Assembly (NCBI GenBank): GCA_040392005.1
Contig: JBEBWT010000008.1
Location: forward strand, 1-64,000
Source: DASRQK01 sp040392005
GTDB lineage: Bacteria; Bacteroidota; Bacteroidia; Sphingobacteriales; Sphingobacteriaceae
Direction of reading: 5' to 3'
DNA: 64,000 nucleotides
The stretch's first letter is position 1. Each line of letters begins with the position of its first letter. Below, piece after piece: positions 25,307 through 35,017 of this stretch. The position numbers and the translations under genes are program-made. The notes under the pieces were generated by a model. The model was not told the origin of the DNA. It was given only the letters and a program-made list of their open reading frames with translations, and did no database searches.

Positions 25307-26677
25307 ATGAATAGCAGAGCACCATATCCATACCCCCAACAGGGCAAGCTACTGATCCTCGGAGCAGGGGAAAGTGGTGTGGGTGCCGCTATCCTGGGTC
25401 AGCAAAAGGGTTTTGAAGTGCTGGTGTCCGATGCAGGAATGATCGCAGAAAAGTACAAGGAAGAATTGCGCTCCCTGAATCTGGCTTTTGAAGAAGGGGG
25501 CCATTCCGATGAGGCACTGGCCGGAGCTGATCTGGTCGTCAAAAGTCCGGGAATCCCGCCGACTGCCCCGGTGGTGCTGCGCCTGAAAGAACAGCAGGTA
25601 CCGGTCATCGGTGAGATTGAATTTGCGGCCCAATATACCGATGCCAGACTGATTGCCATCACCGGTTCCAACGGAAAGACAACTACCTCCCGCCTCACCT
25701 GGTACATGTTGCAGAACGGAGGGCTGAATGTGGGGCTGGCAGGAAATATAGGGGCCAGTTTTGCCAAACAGGTAGCCACCGAGCAGTATGATTATTATGT
25801 ATTGGAAATCAGTAGCTTCATGCTGGATGATATGACCTATTTCCATGCAGATGTAGCGGTGCTGCTCAATATAACACCCGATCATCTGGACAGGTATGGC
25901 TATGATCTGTCAAAGTATGTGGATTCCAAATTTGGCATCACCCGCAACCAGGGCCCTGAAGACCTGTTTATCTATTGTCAGGATGATGAGGAAACACGAA
26001 AAGGACTGGAAAGGCATACGGTGACTGCAAGGCGCCTGCCGTTCAGCCTTACAAAAAAGAACATTCCGGGGGCATACCTCGAAAACGAAATTTTAACGAT
26101 TGATCTATTGGATAACGATGTTTTTACTATGAATATTTACGATTTGTCATTAGCGGGAAAGCACAATGTGTATAACAACATGGCTTCCGGATTGATTGCC
26201 AAAGCACAGGAGCTGCGGAATGCAACCATGAAGGAAAGCATGGGTTCCTATCAGAATATCCCGCACCGGCTGGAATTTGTCAGTTGCATTGCCGGGGTCA
26301 ATTATATCAACGATTCGAAGGCTACCAATGTCAATTCGGTATGGTATGCCCTGGAGAGTTTTGCTCCCGGAATCGTGCTGATTATGGGAGGGGTGGATAA
26401 GGGCAATGATTATGGCATGATCCGGGACCTGGTCCGGGAAAAAGTCAAGGCCATTGTCTGTATCGGCAAAGACAATTCCCGGATCTATGATGCACTGGAA
26501 GGTGATGTGCCGGTGATACTCAATAGTGCCAGCATATCCGATGCCGTTGAGATTGCCTCGCACCTGGCCAAAAAAGGGGATACTGTATTGCTTTCTCCTG
26601 CCTGTGCCAGTTTCGACTGGTTCAAAAATTATGAAGACCGCGGTGATCAGTTCAAGGCAGCGGTCATGGAATTATAA
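25307..26677 (+). CDS. murD: UDP-MurNAc-L-alanine:D-glutamate ligase MurD
   Basis: A 456-residue Mur ligase that adds D-glutamate to UDP-MurNAc-L-Ala. It has an N-terminal UDP-binding fold (LLILGAGESGVGAAILG), ATP loop AITGSNGKTTTSRLTW near residue 119, then ISSFMLDDM, NITPDHLDRYG and IPHRLEFV with INDSKATN near 330. The ending CASFDWFKNYEDRGDQFK is typical. It lies between mraY and ftsW in the dcw operon. Confidence 0.95.
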   Translation: MNSRAPYPYPQQGKLLILGAGESGVGAAILGQQKGFEVLVSDAGMIAEKYKEELRSLNLAFEEGGHSDEALAGADLVVKSPGIPPTAPVVLRLKEQQVPVIGEIEFAAQYTDARLIAITGSNGKTTTSRLTWYMLQNGGLNVGLAGNIGASFAKQVATEQYDYYVLEISSFMLDDMTYFHADVAVLLNITPDHLDRYGYDLSKYVDSKFGITRNQGPEDLFIYCQDDEETRKGLERHTVTARRLPFSLTKKNIPGAYLENEILTIDLLDNDVFTMNIYDLSLAGKHNVYNNMASGLIAKAQELRNATMKESMGSYQNIPHRLEFVSCIAGVNYINDSKATNVNSVWYALESFAPGIVLIMGGVDKGNDYGMIRDLVREKVKAIVCIGKDNSRIYDALEGDVPVILNSASISDAVEIASHLAKKGDTVLLSPACASFDWFKNYEDRGDQFKAAVMEL

Positions 26678-26716
26678 GAAGGGATTATAGGATTTTGTTC
26701 AAAAAGGAGTGTAACG

Positions 26717-27934
26717 ATGGACTCGGTATTTTCAAGATTGAAAGGTGATCGCTGGTTGTGGATCATTATTATTATTCTCTCCGTCTGGTCCTTGCTGGCT
26801 GTTTACAGCTCGGTGGGAACGCTGGCCTATAAGGAAGGAAAAGGTACGGAAGTCTATCTGATCAAGCATACCCTGCTGATCGTGGGTGGTTTTGCCCTGA
26901 TGTATTTTTCCCATAAGCTGGATTATCAGTGGTATGCTGGTATTTCCAAGATCCTGATGGCCATCACCATTCCTTTATTGTTTTATACGCTGCTTTTTGG
27001 AAATACGGTCAATGAGGCCAGCCGTTGGGTCACCATTCCAGTGATCAATCAGACGTTCCAGACTTCCGATCTGGCGAAACTGGCCCTGATCACTTTCCTG
27101 GCCCGAACGCTGACGCGCAAACAGGAAAATATCAAAGATGTCAAGAAAGCCTTCATCCCTATCATGGGCTCTGTTTTTATTATTTTTGCACTGATCGCGC
27201 CGGCCAATCTCTCCACCGCCCTGATGTTGTTCGGAGTGAGTGTTCTGCTGCTGATCGTAGGGAGGATCAGTATCAAGCAGATTTTTTATGTGTGCACGGG
27301 CGTCTTCATCATCTTGCTGTTCGTGGTCTTTCTGGGACCCCGGCGTCAAACCTATATTTCCAGAGTGCAGACCTATATGGGCTGGCAGGACGAGACATTG
27401 ATCGATAGGGGAGATAAATCCTATCAGGCGGACCATGCAAAGATTGCCATTGCTTCAGGAGGAGTGTTTGGAAAGGGGCCGGGTAATAGTACCCAGCGCA
27501 ATGTGCTGCCTCACCCTTATTCGGATTTTATCTTTGCTATTATTATTGAGGAATATGGTACCATCGGAGGAGTCGCACTGGTCGCCCTGTATGTCGTGCT
27601 GATGTTCCGGTGCATCCGCATCGTCACCCAGAGCCCGAAGGCTTTTGGTGCCCTGCTCGCAGCAGGGCTGGGATTCAGTCTCACCTTGCAGGCCCTGGGC
27701 AATATGGCCGTGGCGGTAGGCCTGGGACCGGTCACCGGAATTCCCCTGCCGCTGGTCAGTATGGGGGGGACCTCGATTCTCTTTACCAGTATCGCATTTG
27801 GAATTATATTGAGCGTCAGCAGGAATATAGATGAAATGAAAGCGCGGGACCGGCTGGGTTCCGAAGAGATGGCAATGGGCCGGCCGGGGCGATCCGGCAA
27901 CAAGATCGTGGTTGGAGAAATTCCGGCCATGTAA
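26717..27934 (+). CDS. ftsW: Septal peptidoglycan polymerase FtsW (SEDS family)
   Basis: A 405-residue polytopic SEDS protein with about ten membrane helices, which polymerises lipid II at the septum with FtsI. SEDS signatures seen: LAVYSSVGTLAY near residue 28, NEASRWVTIPV near 98, FQTSDLAKLALI, the loop GVFGKGPGNSTQRNVLPHPYSDFIFAIIIEE split across residues 250-280, and PLVSMGGTSIL near 344. A good Shine-Dalgarno (AAGGAG) precedes the ATG, uncommon in this phylum. Confidence 0.95.
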   Translation: MDSVFSRLKGDRWLWIIIIILSVWSLLAVYSSVGTLAYKEGKGTEVYLIKHTLLIVGGFALMYFSHKLDYQWYAGISKILMAITIPLLFYTLLFGNTVNEASRWVTIPVINQTFQTSDLAKLALITFLARTLTRKQENIKDVKKAFIPIMGSVFIIFALIAPANLSTALMLFGVSVLLLIVGRISIKQIFYVCTGVFIILLFVVFLGPRRQTYISRVQTYMGWQDETLIDRGDKSYQADHAKIAIASGGVFGKGPGNSTQRNVLPHPYSDFIFAIIIEEYGTIGGVALVALYVVLMFRCIRIVTQSPKAFGALLAAGLGFSLTLQALGNMAVAVGLGPVTGIPLPLVSMGGTSILFTSIAFGIILSVSRNIDEMKARDRLGSEEMAMGRPGRSGNKIVVGEIPAM

Positions 27935-27973
27935 AAAAGGAGAATTGTAGTAGTATTGATTAACGCAGCAGAA

Positions 27974-30406
27974 ATGGCAAAACGAGTGATTATCAGCGGA
28001 GGAGGAACGGGAGGACATATCTTCCCTGCCATTGCTATTGCCAATGCACTGAAGCGAATGGCGCCCGATACGGAAATCCTTTTTGTCGGTGCCAATGGCC
28101 GGATGGAAATGGAGAAAGTGCCTGCGGCAGGATACCGGATCATCGGACTGGACATTCAGGGGATTGATCGCAGTTCCCTATTGAAGAACCTGGGTCTGCC
28201 ATTTAAATTGATGCGCAGTATATTCAAATCCAAACGTATTCTCCGGGAATTTAAACCGGATGTAGCAGTAGGGGTAGGGGGTTATGCTTCCGGTCCGTTA
28301 TTGCTGGCAGCCAGGCGTGCCGGCATTCCTTATCTGATCCAGGAACAAAACTCCTTTGCTGGCATTACCAATAAGCGGCTGGGTGCGAAAGCTTCCAGGA
28401 TCTGTGTGGCTTTTGAACATATGGATCGTTTCTTTCCAAAGGAGAAGATCATGCTGACTGGCAATCCCATCCGCCCGGAAGCCGTGCAGATTGAAGGAAA
28501 AAAAGAGGAGGCCATCCGGTTTTTCGGATTGGATCCCACTAAAAAAACGATACTGGTGACCGGAGGAAGCCTGGGTGCCCGGACACTGAATCAAGCGATG
28601 CAGGCCGGGTATCAGCAATTGGCTGCTGAAGGGATCCAGTTGATCTGGCAATGCGGATCCTATTATTATGAAGGATTGAAAGGTATTCAGGCAGTGGGGA
28701 TCCGGGTGTATCCCTTTCTGCAACATATGGATCTGGCCTATGCTGCCGCTGATCTGATTATTTCAAGAGCAGGCGCCGGCACCATTGCTGAATTATGTGC
28801 TGTGGGAAAGCCGGTCATGCTGGTGCCTTCCCCGAATGTGGCAGAAGACCACCAGACCAAGAATGCACAGGCACTGGTTGAAAAAGGAGCAGCGGTGATG
28901 ATCCGGGATACAGAGGCGGTGGACAGGTTGATCCCGGCTGCGATTTCCCTGCTTTCAGATCAGCAGGGATCGGCAGAACTGGGACGGAATATCAGCAAAC
29001 TGGCCTTGCGGGATGCGGATCGTGTCATTGCAGAAGAGGTGTTGAAACTGGCCGGAATGAAGATGGATCAGATGAAACAGGTGTATTTTATCGGTATCGG
29101 TGGCATCGGAATGAGCGCCCTGGCCCGGTATTTCAATCACATTGGTTGTGAAGTCGCCGGTTATGACCGCACAGAAACCCCGCTCACCATGCAACTGGTC
29201 AATGAGGGCATAGGGGTGATCTATGAAGATGATTTCAACCAGGTGCCGGCCATGTTCAAAAATCCCGGTTCACTCATCATCTATACACCGGCCATTCCCA
29301 AAGAACTGGGCCTGCTGGCCGGCTTCAAAGCACTGGGCCATGAATTGCACAAACGTTCAGAAGTCCTGGGCCTGCTCAGTCAGGGTAAATTTACCATCGC
29401 AGTGGCCGGTACCCATGGAAAAACCACTACCTCCAGTATGGTTGCCCATTTGCTGACCGACAGCGGACTGGGATGCTCTGCGTTTCTGGGTGGAATTGCC
29501 AGTAATTACAACACTAACACTCTTTTTGGGGACAATAACCTGCTGGTAGTAGAAGCAGATGAATATGACCGTTCTTTTCTGACCCTGCACCCGGATATTG
29601 CGATCGTCACCTCGGCCGATGCGGACCATCTGGACATTTATGGGGATCACGACCAGTTGCAGGATTCCTTCCGGGAATTTTTGGAACAGACTCATGCCGG
29701 AGGCAAGCGCATTGTCCATGAAGGATTGCCATTCCCGGCAGATCTTTATTATTCCGCTGAGGGAAAGGGACAGGCTTATGCGGAAAACATACGAATAGAG
29801 CAGGGCTATTTCCTTTTTGACTATGTTTGTCCCGATGCAAGGATCAGTGACATCCGGATGGGTATTCCAGGCAAACACAATGTTTCCAATGCGGTGGCAG
29901 CCATTTCAGCCGCCCGCTATCTGGAGGTTCCTGCCGGAAAAATCAAAACTGCCCTCGCTAATTTTGCCGGGGTCAAGCGCAGATTCGAGTATATAGTCAG
30001 GGACGACAACCACATTTACATTGATGATTATGCACATCATCCAGCCGAACTCCATGCTTTTCTGGGGGCTGTCCGCGCGCTTTATCCCGACCGGAAACTG
30101 ACAGTTGTGTTCCAGCCGCACCTGTTTACCCGGACCCGTGACTTTATGGATGGATTTGCGGAAGCCCTCTCCAATTCGGACACGTTGATCCTGATGGAAA
30201 TTTATCCGGCCAGAGAGTTGCCGATACCGGGAATAGATGCTGCCGCTCTTCTGGAAAAAATAGCCGTAGAAGACAAGTATTTGCTGGACCAGCAGGGCGT
30301 ATTGGAATTTGTGGCCGCTCACAGTCCGGAGTTGCTGGTCACGGTGGGAGCAGGAAATATTGATCAATTGGTGAAACCGTTAAAGGAGGTATTGGCACAT
30401 GGCTAA
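27974..30406 (+). CDS. murG-murC: MurG-MurC fusion: lipid II glycosyltransferase plus UDP-MurNAc:L-alanine ligase
   Basis: One open frame of 810 residues (ATG 27974; an earlier TTG at 27956 is less likely). Residues 1-358 are a full MurG: GGGTGGHIFPAIAIANAL near 9, VGVGGYASGPLL, EQNSFAGITN, TGGSLGARTLNQ and ISRAGAGTIAEL. Residues from about 367 are a full MurC: QVYFIGIGGIGMSALAR, ATP loop AGTHGKTTTSSM near 478, then EADEYDRSFL and DDYAHHPAEL. The junction (LKLAGMKMDQMKQ) has no linker and no stop in frame. Two ATGA sequences at 29057 and 29072 would be natural MurC starts overlapping an out-of-frame TGA, so a lost stop or a one-base assembly error could also give this frame. MurG makes lipid II at the membrane; MurC starts the stem peptide in the cytoplasm. 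Confidence 0.88.
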   Translation: MAKRVIISGGGTGGHIFPAIAIANALKRMAPDTEILFVGANGRMEMEKVPAAGYRIIGLDIQGIDRSSLLKNLGLPFKLMRSIFKSKRILREFKPDVAVGVGGYASGPLLLAARRAGIPYLIQEQNSFAGITNKRLGAKASRICVAFEHMDRFFPKEKIMLTGNPIRPEAVQIEGKKEEAIRFFGLDPTKKTILVTGGSLGARTLNQAMQAGYQQLAAEGIQLIWQCGSYYYEGLKGIQAVGIRVYPFLQHMDLAYAAADLIISRAGAGTIAELCAVGKPVMLVPSPNVAEDHQTKNAQALVEKGAAVMIRDTEAVDRLIPAAISLLSDQQGSAELGRNISKLALRDADRVIAEEVLKLAGMKMDQMKQVYFIGIGGIGMSALARYFNHIGCEVAGYDRTETPLTMQLVNEGIGVIYEDDFNQVPAMFKNPGSLIIYTPAIPKELGLLAGFKALGHELHKRSEVLGLLSQGKFTIAVAGTHGKTTTSSMVAHLLTDSGLGCSAFLGGIASNYNTNTLFGDNNLLVVEADEYDRSFLTLHPDIAIVTSADADHLDIYGDHDQLQDSFREFLEQTHAGGKRIVHEGLPFPADLYYSAEGKGQAYAENIRIEQGYFLFDYVCPDARISDIRMGIPGKHNVSNAVAAISAARYLEVPAGKIKTALANFAGVKRRFEYIVRDDNHIYIDDYAHHPAELHAFLGAVRALYPDRKLTVVFQPHLFTRTRDFMDGFAEALSNSDTLILMEIYPARELPIPGIDAAALLEKIAVEDKYLLDQQGVLEFVAAHSPELLVTVGAGNIDQLVKPLKEVLAHG

Positions 30407-31301
30407 AAAAAGATTCCGTTTCAATTGGGGCATCTTCCTTTATGTGATCTATCTGGTCGCAGGGATCAGTGGTCTGGTATTGCTGATGGGTACGGTTTCC
30501 GTCAAAAGCAGCGAACAGGCCTGTACCGAAATGCGGGTCATAATTCTGGGTGAGGAAGCCTTTGTGGAGCAGAAAGATATTGTGCAATTGGTGGAGACTT
30601 CATACGGCCAACTGGTAGGCCGGACCCTCAACTCGCTGCCGATCCATGATATAGAAGGGGATCTCAAGCAGATTCCCTATGTGTCCCATGCGAGGGTCAG
30701 TATGGATATGAATGGTCTGCTACTGATCCGGATCGAACAGCGGAAAGCGGTTTTACGAATTGTTGATGCAGAAGGAGAAGGGTTTTATGTGGATGAACAG
30801 GCACTGAAAATGCCGGTTTCCACCCGGTATATTCCCAAAGTGGCCATTGCAAATGGCCAGATTGCCGAGCGTCTCGGCCAGCCGCTCGACACCATCGCCT
30901 CCGTAATGGTCAAAGATCTGTTTGCCATTGCCAATTTTATAAAGGGCCATCCTGTATGGGAAAAGCAGATCGTCCAACTGTATGTAAACGAGCAGGCCGA
31001 CATTGAACTGATCCCCCGGAATGGCGATTACCGGATTATATTTGGAAACGGGAGGGATCTGGAAGAAAAATTTGAGAAATTGATGATCTATTATCAGGGA
31101 GTTGTGCCACAAAAAGGCATTGAAGCCTATGCGGTCGTCAATTTAAAATATAAAGATCAACTGGTCTGTCTGCAAAACAGCCATCTGCCTGCGCAGAAAC
31201 TGCCGGTTGAATTGTTTGATACGCTCAAACTGACTGTGGATACGAACGTCCGGGTACTGGATACCCTGGTACAAATGAATAATACTTTAAATATGGAATA
31301 A
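30399..31301 (+). CDS. ftsQ: FtsQ/DivIB-like division protein
   Basis: A 300-residue bitopic protein. A short basic cytoplasmic tail (MAKKRFRFNW) leads to one membrane helix (about 11-32) and a periplasmic part that starts like a POTRA domain (VIILGEEAFVEQKDIVQLVE) followed by the beta domain (LLIRIEQRKAVLRIVDAEG near 105 and VVNLKYKDQLVCL near 245). Low sequence conservation is normal for FtsQ; position between murC and ftsA supports the call. It overlaps the murC end by eight bases. Confidence 0.88.
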   Translation: MAKKRFRFNWGIFLYVIYLVAGISGLVLLMGTVSVKSSEQACTEMRVIILGEEAFVEQKDIVQLVETSYGQLVGRTLNSLPIHDIEGDLKQIPYVSHARVSMDMNGLLLIRIEQRKAVLRIVDAEGEGFYVDEQALKMPVSTRYIPKVAIANGQIAERLGQPLDTIASVMVKDLFAIANFIKGHPVWEKQIVQLYVNEQADIELIPRNGDYRIIFGNGRDLEEKFEKLMIYYQGVVPQKGIEAYAVVNLKYKDQLVCLQNSHLPAQKLPVELFDTLKLTVDTNVRVLDTLVQMNNTLNME

Positions 31302-31303
31302 TT

Positions 31304-32650
31304 ATGAAAACAAGGACTACTTCAGAAAATGATTCACCGATTGTCGTTGGCCTGGACATCGGTACCACCAAAATCTGTGTGACTGTCGGTCGCCGCAACG
31401 GCAAGAACAAGATCGAGGTCCTGGGAGTGGGGAAAGCCGAATCTTCCGGTGTGAGCAGAGGTGTGGTTGCCAATATTCAAAGGACGGTAAACAGCATTGT
31501 GCAGGCAGTGGAAGAAGCGGGTGCCCAATCCAATGTCGATATCAAAGTAGTCAATGTGGGTATTGCCGGACAGCATATCAAAAGCATACAGCACAGGGGT
31601 ATTCTGACCCGTAAGGAAGATAACGAAATCGACCGCATGGACATCGAACAATTGATTGAGGATATGTACAAGCTGGTATTGCCTCCGGGTGAAGAGATCA
31701 TCCACGTATTGCCACAGGAATTTACCGTGGACAATGAGCCGGGGATCAAAGATCCGATCGGTATGGCAGGACGCCGGATGGAAGCCAACTTCCATATTAT
31801 TTCCGGACACGTCAGTGCGGTGAAAAACATCAAAAAATGTATTGATAATGCCCAACTGGAGGTAGAGGACCTGATTCTTGAACCGCTTGCTTCCTCCGAG
31901 GCGGTGCTGGATGAGGCAGATAAAGATGCGGGGGTCGTATTGGTGGATATTGGCGGAGGCACCACCGATGTAGCCATCTTCCATGAAGGTATTATCAGGC
32001 ATACGGCTGTCATCCCACTGGGGGGCAATATTGTAACCGAAGATATAAAACAGGGTTGTTCAGTGTTGCGGAACCAGGCCGAACTGCTAAAGGTTCGGTT
32101 TGGATCTGCTCTCGCTGCCGAGAACAAAGAGAATGAGGTCATTTGTGTTCCCGGGATGCGCGGACGTGAACCCAAGGAGATTTCTGTGAAAAACCTTGCT
32201 TTCATCATCCAGGCCAGGATGGAAGAGATCATTGAACACGTTTATTATGAAATCAAATCATCCGGCTATGAGAATAAACTAATTGGCGGGATTGTGGTGA
32301 CCGGAGGGGGAGCACAGCTCAAGCATCTGGTCCAATTGGTGGAATACATCACCGGAATTGATTGCCGGATCGGTTTTCCAAATGAGCATCTCGCCAAAAA
32401 TGAGCTGCTGCCCAAGAATGTTTATGAAGAGCTGACCAGTCCGCTGTATGCGACCGGAATCGGGTTGCTGATCAAAGGGGTGCAGGCCGAGGAAGAACAA
32501 TTGGAGCTGGAAGAAAAAATGAACTCCAGGGTTGAAACTGTGAAGGATATTACCGACAAGAGAAACAAGGATAAAGGCCTTTTCAAATGGTTCCGGGACA
32601 TTATCCGGGATGGAAACGAAGAAATTGGGAACGATCAGTATTTGAAATAA
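31304..32650 (+). CDS. ftsA: Cell division protein FtsA
   Basis: A 448-residue actin-like ATPase that tethers FtsZ to the membrane and recruits late division proteins. Phosphate-1 motif VVGLDIGTTKICVTVG near residue 12, the 1C subdomain around 85-165 (HVLPQEFTVDN), phosphate-2 VVLVDIGGGTTDVAIF near 205 and adenosine motif GGIVVTGGGAQLKHL near 326 are visible. A charged linker ends in an amphipathic segment (KGLFKWFRDIIRD), the expected membrane-targeting helix. The start is two bases after the ftsQ stop. Confidence 0.95.
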   Translation: MKTRTTSENDSPIVVGLDIGTTKICVTVGRRNGKNKIEVLGVGKAESSGVSRGVVANIQRTVNSIVQAVEEAGAQSNVDIKVVNVGIAGQHIKSIQHRGILTRKEDNEIDRMDIEQLIEDMYKLVLPPGEEIIHVLPQEFTVDNEPGIKDPIGMAGRRMEANFHIISGHVSAVKNIKKCIDNAQLEVEDLILEPLASSEAVLDEADKDAGVVLVDIGGGTTDVAIFHEGIIRHTAVIPLGGNIVTEDIKQGCSVLRNQAELLKVRFGSALAAENKENEVICVPGMRGREPKEISVKNLAFIIQARMEEIIEHVYYEIKSSGYENKLIGGIVVTGGGAQLKHLVQLVEYITGIDCRIGFPNEHLAKNELLPKNVYEELTSPLYATGIGLLIKGVQAEEEQLELEEKMNSRVETVKDITDKRNKDKGLFKWFRDIIRDGNEEIGNDQYLK

Positions 32651-32656
32651 CAATAA

Positions 32657-32717
32657 TTTTCCACAAGCCCCTGTTTTTTCCACATTATTGACAGTTGTGG
32701 ATAACGTTTGTGGAATA
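32657..32717. promoter_or_regulatory. Cluster of four DnaA-box-like 9-mers between ftsA and ftsZ
   Basis: TTTTCCACA at 32657-32665 and 32676-32684 (plus strand) are followed by TTATCCACA at 32704-32696 and TATTCCACA at 32717-32709 (minus strand). The third is the perfect consensus, the first two fit TTWTNCACA, and the fourth has one mismatch. A run of A/T (32713-32732) follows. The opposed boxes could also pair as a hairpin (TCCACA/TGTGGA). This may be a DnaA-responsive ftsZ promoter or a replication-linked site. Confidence 0.65.
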
Positions 32718-32764
32718 AATATTAATATTACACTGCCAAAGCAGGTATTTTTAAGGAGAAAGCT

Positions 32765-34495
32765 ATGTCATTCAAATTTGAAATGTTAAAAGAACAGTCG
32801 TCGATCATTAAAGTGATCGGTGTGGGAGGTGGTGGCGGCAATGCGGTCAATCACATGTACAAACAAGGTATCAGCGGGGTTGATTTTATCATTTGCAATA
32901 CAGATGCCCAGGCCCTGGAGCTGAGCCCGATTCCCAACAAAGTGCAACTGGGCGCAAGCCTGACAGAGGGGATGGGTGCGGGAGCAGATCCTTCCGTTGG
33001 AGAAAATTCGGCAGTCGAGAGTATTGAAGACATCAAGCGAATGCTGGGTTCCAATACAAAAATGCTTTTCATCACCGCCGGAATGGGGGGAGGTACCGGT
33101 ACCGGAGCCAGCCCTGTATTGGCAAAAGCGGCCCGGGAGATGGGTATCCTGACCGTTGCGATTATTACGACCCCTTTTACATTTGAGGGCAAGCGCAGGC
33201 GTATGCAGGCAGAGGAAGGGCTTGCGGAACTGAAAAAATATGTGGACTCCTACCTGGTGATTTCCAATGACCGGTTGCGGGAGATTTTTGGCAACCTGAC
33301 CATGACCGCAGCATTTGCCAAAGCAGATGATATTCTGACCACGGCCGCCAAAGGCATTGCCGAGATCATCACCATTCCCGGTTATGTCAATGTGGATTTC
33401 AAGGATGTCAAAACAGTCATGAATGACAGCGGTGTATCCATCATGGGTAATTATACTGCAAAGGGCGACCATCGGGCACTGGAGGCTGTACAGGGAGCGC
33501 TGGCTTCTCCATTATTGAAGGATAATGAAATTGAAGGTGCCCGTTTTATCTTGTTGAATATTACCTCCGGAAAACAGGAGGTGACGATGGATGAAGTGTC
33601 GGTCATTACGGACTTCATTCAGGAAAAAGCCGGATTATCAGCGGATCTGATTTGGGGAAATTGCATTGACGAATCCCTGGAAGAGGAATTGTCGGTGACC
33701 ATTATTGCCACCGGATTCCAGACAGCCGAGGAGCGAGTCAAGGAAAGGGCCAATGAAAAGATCGAAATCCCCTTGATAGAGGAAAAACCGGCGACCCCGT
33801 TTGTCCGGCCGGCAAATCAATTTATCCAGCCGGCGCCTGCACAGGATCAGACCACGGAACCCTATCTGTTCCAGTCACCGGCCGACCCGGTAAACCCTGC
33901 GACTTCTGAACCCGTGCTCGTTGCCAGACAGGCAGACCTGTTCAGCACGGAAGCGGCACCGGGCAGACCATCGGATGTCCCTGCTTCAACGAATTATACC
34001 CTGCAAAATAACACCCCCGAAGAGGATGCCATGATCAGATTTGATCTGGAACCATTTGCAGAGGCCGGTTTGGAAGGGGACAACGGGCCAGATCAAGACC
34101 ATGACGGATATGAACTAAAGACCAGCGAACCCGCATTTCATTTTGAGATCCCCAGAGCAATGGAAGATCTGGCCGAATCCGAGCCAGAGCCACAAGCCAC
34201 AGGGACTCCGGCCCCATCGGTGGTGGATCACATTCTGGATGAAAAGGAGTTTGATGATCAACTGAGCAAGACGAAAGAACGCATCATGCGCCTGAAAGAA
34301 CTGAGCCTCAAACTCAAGAGCACGAATGGTTTGCAGGAGCTTGAAACCGAGCCTGCATATAAGAGAAAGCAGATGTCCCTGGACAATACGCCACATTCAT
34401 CGGATTCGCATGTGTCCAAGTTTACCCTGTCGATGGAGGATGGTGTTACTCAGATCAAGCCAAATAATTCGTTTTTGCACGATAATGTAGATTGA
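32765..34495 (+). CDS. ftsZ: Cell division protein FtsZ
   Basis: A 576-residue tubulin-like GTPase that forms the division ring. The GTPase part (about 1-320) includes GVGGGGGNAVNHMY near residue 19, the tubulin signature GMGGGTGTGASPV near 106 and FATADDIL-type T7 contacts in FAKADDILTTAAKGI near 180. A long, acidic, Pro-rich linker (about 335-540) follows, then the Bacteroidota-type C-terminal tail with NNSFLHDNVD as the last residues, which should bind FtsA. A strong AAGGAG sits before the ATG. Last gene of the dcw operon. Confidence 0.96.
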   Translation: MSFKFEMLKEQSSIIKVIGVGGGGGNAVNHMYKQGISGVDFIICNTDAQALELSPIPNKVQLGASLTEGMGAGADPSVGENSAVESIEDIKRMLGSNTKMLFITAGMGGGTGTGASPVLAKAAREMGILTVAIITTPFTFEGKRRRMQAEEGLAELKKYVDSYLVISNDRLREIFGNLTMTAAFAKADDILTTAAKGIAEIITIPGYVNVDFKDVKTVMNDSGVSIMGNYTAKGDHRALEAVQGALASPLLKDNEIEGARFILLNITSGKQEVTMDEVSVITDFIQEKAGLSADLIWGNCIDESLEEELSVTIIATGFQTAEERVKERANEKIEIPLIEEKPATPFVRPANQFIQPAPAQDQTTEPYLFQSPADPVNPATSEPVLVARQADLFSTEAAPGRPSDVPASTNYTLQNNTPEEDAMIRFDLEPFAEAGLEGDNGPDQDHDGYELKTSEPAFHFEIPRAMEDLAESEPEPQATGTPAPSVVDHILDEKEFDDQLSKTKERIMRLKELSLKLKSTNGLQELETEPAYKRKQMSLDNTPHSSDSHVSKFTLSMEDGVTQIKPNNSFLHDNVD

Positions 34496-34733
34496 TGGGT
34501 TTTGCCGGAATCAAGATGTGCTTGTGCGCAGGATTTTGTTTAAATCATTGGATTTCAGTATGTTCGGTAATTTATGTCGTTTTTTTTCTGTCTCATTCAA
34601 GTAAAATGTGGAAAAAAAACATGCTTTTAATCACCAGATCAATGATTTAATGTTTTTTTTTTCAAAAAAAGGTTCTACATTTAGACCGCAGTAAATTATT
34701 ATTAACTTAATTAAACGAAAAGGAGTATTTATT

Positions 34734-34919
34734 ATGGCAAGTATTGCAAAATTCAACGAACTAAAAAGTTTAATCGACGGTTTGGAAGCCGACGCAGACA
34801 AATTCTACAACAAGGGAAATAATGCAGCCGGTACCCGTGTACGTAAAGGCCTACAAGACGTCAAAAATCTGGCACAAACCATTCGCCTGGAAATTCAGGA
34901 TGCTAAAAACGCAAAATAA
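34734..34919 (+). CDS. Histone H1-like (Hc1) DNA-binding protein
   Basis: A 61-residue, Lys-rich, helical protein matching the Hc1-type small proteins of Bacteroidota: FNELKSLIDGLEADADKFY, then AAGTRVRKGLQDVKNLAQ and a basic end. These are abundant nucleoid proteins thought to condense DNA. A strong Shine-Dalgarno (AAGGAG, about 34721) and a near -7 box TACATTTA (34676-34683) lie upstream, and a very clear terminator lies about 100 bases downstream, all in keeping with a highly expressed single gene. The 238-base gap from ftsZ holds only this promoter and A/T runs. Confidence 0.88.
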   Translation: MASIAKFNELKSLIDGLEADADKFYNKGNNAAGTRVRKGLQDVKNLAQTIRLEIQDAKNAK

Positions 34920-35017
34920 TCTTTGCGTTTTCTATTAGATCAACCTTGATATTATTTGCCCTTCTTTGTTTAAAAACAACAAATTAGGTATTGAATATTA
35001 AGATGCTGTAAAATCTT

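Noticed and set aside
32657..32717. Four-box cluster called outright as oriC
   Set aside because: dnaA is not in the window, and GC skew could not be computed; only a DnaA-box cluster is supported.
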